Positions 60,110 to 61,557 of a stretch of DNA of 61,557 nt are shown here, piece after piece. Numbering within the stretch: the first letter of the stretch is position 1; each line of letters starts with the position of its first letter. The DNA is from Verrucomicrobiales bacterium (GTDB lineage Bacteria > Verrucomicrobiota > Verrucomicrobiia > Verrucomicrobiales > DEV007). The DNA lies in the NCBI GenBank assembly GCA_021648365.1, contig JAKISY010000015.1:1-61557 (forward strand), given 5' to 3'. A program made the translations under genes and the position numbers. The notes beneath the pieces are model-generated. The model saw nothing but the letters and a program-made list of their open reading frames with translations. It did not search any database and was not told the DNA's origin.

Positions 60110-60607
60110 TTAGGGGATAGGGCCGCCACCTGGGCGAATGACTTTTTCGGCATGGGGGATGATTTTATCGAGTGTCTTGAGGTCTTCTTGTGTCAGCCCT
60201 TCCCAGATGGTGATCACTCCAGCATTGTCGGGTCGGTCGATCATCACTGCAGAGTAGTGCACGGGAGCAACGCGGATGCCGAGCAGTTTGCCCTGATGGT
60301 TGAGTGCTACGCCTTTGAGTTCTTGTGCGGCTCTCGCTTTGAGTTTGAATCCAACACCAAAGGAGGTGCCATTTTTTGACATGAAAGGGTAGTAGTAGGC
60401 GATGTCCTTTTCAGTGAACACTGGAGTGCGACTGAAAAAGTATTGCCGTCCTTGGCTGCCAAGTTTGACAGGGATACTGAATTTAGGTCCGTCCTCTTGC
60501 GAGGCTTCGAGGTGAAACGAAACGAGGATGGGTGGCGCTTTTTTCCCCGCGCCGATACTGAGTAGGGCAGGGATCAAAAGGAAGAGGATGGTGAGCCAGC
60601 GTTGCAT
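60110..60607 (-). CDS. Secreted protein of unknown function (165 aa)
   Basis: A signal peptide (LTILFLLIPALLSIGAG) is followed by a beta-rich domain (ILVSFHLEASQEDGPKFSIPVKLGSQGRQYFFSRTP, FGVGFKLKARAAQELKGVALNHQGKLLGIRV) and a short helix. I do not recognise the family. It is 53 bp upstream of the M23 gene on the same strand and could be cotranscribed with it. Confidence 0.65.
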   Translation of the reverse strand: MQRWLTILFLLIPALLSIGAGKKAPPILVSFHLEASQEDGPKFSIPVKLGSQGRQYFFSRTPVFTEKDIAYYYPFMSKNGTSFGVGFKLKARAAQELKGVALNHQGKLLGIRVAPVHYSAVMIDRPDNAGVITIWEGLTQEDLKTLDKIIPHAEKVIRPGGGPIP

Positions 60608-60669
60608 GTAGCTATTAGAGCGCGTAGCGGGTGATGTTGCAAGTCTGCGCTTGCGTGACTTTGATCAAA

Positions 60670-61227
60670 TCAGAGTGATAGGCGTAGTTTGAGCAAAGCG
60701 GTCACAGACATCATATCGACGATTTCGCCGCGTTCGACCATGGCAAAAGCTTCGCTGAGAGGCAGTTTGCGGATGGCTATTTTTTCGGTGGCTTCGGGTT
60801 GAGCCTCCGTCATGGTGAGCAGACGGGCGGTGTAGAGGAAAGCGCGCTCGTCGCTGACGGAGTTGGATAATTGTAAATCGCCTAGGATGAGTTCGTAGTT
60901 CTGAGCGATGAGTCCCGTTTCTTCGAGCAGTTCCCGTTGGGCGGCATCGAGCAATTTTTCGCCTTGTGCACAGCCGCCTTCGGGGATCTCCCATTCGTAG
61001 GTATCGGTGGGGTATCGGTACTGACCGACGAGCCAAGTATTGCCTTCGTCGTCGATTGGTAAGACTCCGACCGCACGGTTTTTGTAATGCACCACGCCGT
61101 AGATACCGCTGCCACCGCTAGGGTTGGTGACTTGGTTTTCCTGCACGTGGATCCAATCGTTGTCGTAGATATCACGGGTATCGTGGGTGATCCAAGGGTT
61201 AGAGGTGTCGGTTGAGCTGTCAGGCAT
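60670..61227 (-). CDS. Nudix hydrolase (ADP-ribose pyrophosphatase-like)
   Basis: The 185-aa protein carries a perfect Nudix box, GGCAQGEKLLDAAQRELLEETGL (G-x5-E-x7-REUxEExGU), at about residues 80-102. The beta-grasp surroundings (VLPIDDEGNTWLVGQYRYPTDTYEWEIPEGG) match ADP-ribose/NDP-sugar pyrophosphatases. It is a housekeeping enzyme that clears ADP-ribose. Single gene, divergent from the RAYT copy at 61365. Confidence 0.93.
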   Translation of the reverse strand: MPDSSTDTSNPWITHDTRDIYDNDWIHVQENQVTNPSGGSGIYGVVHYKNRAVGVLPIDDEGNTWLVGQYRYPTDTYEWEIPEGGCAQGEKLLDAAQRELLEETGLIAQNYELILGDLQLSNSVSDERAFLYTARLLTMTEAQPEATEKIAIRKLPLSEAFAMVERGEIVDMMSVTALLKLRLSL

Positions 61228-61303
61228 GGTGTGATTGGGTAGAGCGACCGCTAAGTTCGGATAACTGAGCGATCTAGCAAATGGAAATTAGTCTAATTTA
61301 AAG

Positions 61304-61357
61304 GTCAGACCTCCTATAATGAAAAAGGTTGACGCCTGGGATTTTGACTGATAGACT
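61304..61357 (+). promoter_or_regulatory. RAYT-linked hairpin and leaderless promoter, third copy
   Basis: GTCAGACC (61304-61311) and GGTTGAC (61327-61333) form the REP-like stem. TTGACG (61329-61334) and TAGACT (61352-61357) are 17 bp apart, with 7 bases before ATG. All spacings equal those at 13404-13465, although the sequence between has diverged. Confidence 0.75.
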
Positions 61358-61364
61358 TTTATTT

Positions 61365-61557
61365 ATGAGGAAAACGCGTGAATTTTTATTGGGGCCGGAG
61401 GGGCAGAACAACTATTATCATGTGGTGAGCCGGACGGCGGGGAGGGCTATCTTGTTTGGGGATGATGAGAAGGAGGCTTTTCGGGTTTTGATGATCAAGC
61501 AGTTGACGTTTTCGGGGCTGAGGGCGCTGGCTTGGTGCTTTATGGGGAATCACTTTC
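61365..61557 (+). CDS. RAYT transposase, second copy (3' end outside window)
   Basis: The visible 64 residues start MRKTREFLLGPEGQNNYYHVVSRTAGR and run to CFMGNHF at the edge, nearly identical to the copy at 13465 (differences such as RAILF for RVILF and MIKQLTF for MLRQLKF). It is a paralogue, not an exact duplicate, so the two copies have existed for some time. Whether it is intact is unknown. Confidence 0.93.
   Translation, partial: MRKTREFLLGPEGQNNYYHVVSRTAGRAILFGDDEKEAFRVLMIKQLTFSGLRALAWCFMGNHF

Overview
The window looks like a chromosomal stretch of a Verrucomicrobiota bacterium (Verrucomicrobiales type). This rests on family content: two DUF1080 (3-keto-glycoside hydrolase-like) secreted proteins, a DUF1549/DUF1553 + DUF1501 pair, a Tat-exported sugar isomerase-like protein, FAD-dependent 'MATCAVMGQ' oxidoreductase remnants and a DUF3516 helicase, all common in the PVC group. 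No rRNA, tRNA or CRISPR array was seen. The species cannot be named from sequence alone.

Layout. 1-206: tail of an IS66-like transposase. 338-7233: a sugar-catabolism neighbourhood in visible decay. It holds a frameshifted DUF1080-SMP30 fusion, an intact DUF1080 paralogue, a GNAT enzyme, a Tat-exported TIM-barrel protein and a rhodanese-like lipoprotein without its cysteine. It ends in remnants of a gluconolactonase and an FAD oxidoreductase; the latter carries an ISAs1-type element with perfect 16-bp ends and a 10-bp target duplication. 7344-13199: a large AsmA-like protein, a small unknown protein and a DUF3516 helicase. 13324-14514: a REP-associated (RAYT) transposase behind a duplicated 66-bp unit that carries a hairpin and a promoter placed to give a leaderless mRNA. 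The same arrangement starts again at 61304. 14618-24894: housekeeping and envelope genes (AlgH/YqgE, trpD, polysaccharide deacetylase, ffh-rpsP-khpA, DUF1549/1553 + DUF1501). 25009-29109: a TPR Ser/Thr kinase and an FHA-guanylate-cyclase signalling pair. 29193-38053: ruvC, a DEAD-box helicase, DoxX, serA, ilvD, two VapC-type toxin-antitoxin pairs and small unknowns.

Two long minus-strand operons are the most interesting part. 38122-46639 is a nine-gene operon: membrane spermidine synthase, Gly/Ser-rich lipoprotein, duplicated DUF350 membrane protein, unknown 274-aa protein, K+ channel with RCK domain, DUF2170, PspA, SpeD, and a TerB-like/CbbX-like AAA+ ATPase. It resembles an expanded yjfIJL-type PspA locus and suggests an envelope-stress system that joins membrane remodelling, potassium flux and on-site polyamine synthesis. 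46737-53933 is a type III polyketide synthase cluster: CxxCH lipoprotein, flavoprotein, type III PKS, RND/MMPL exporter, UbiE-like methyltransferase, YceI, and metallo-beta-lactamase-fold lipoprotein. It probably makes and exports a methylated phenolic lipid or alkylquinone.

54213-61227 holds a TPR-AAA+/TPR-membrane pair, moaC and a mogA/moaB gene, a secreted alpha/beta hydrolase, an M23 peptidase, a secreted unknown and a Nudix hydrolase. Short elements made of 7-mers repeated every 9 bp (CGCAGAT, CACGGAT and relatives) lie in several intergenic gaps.
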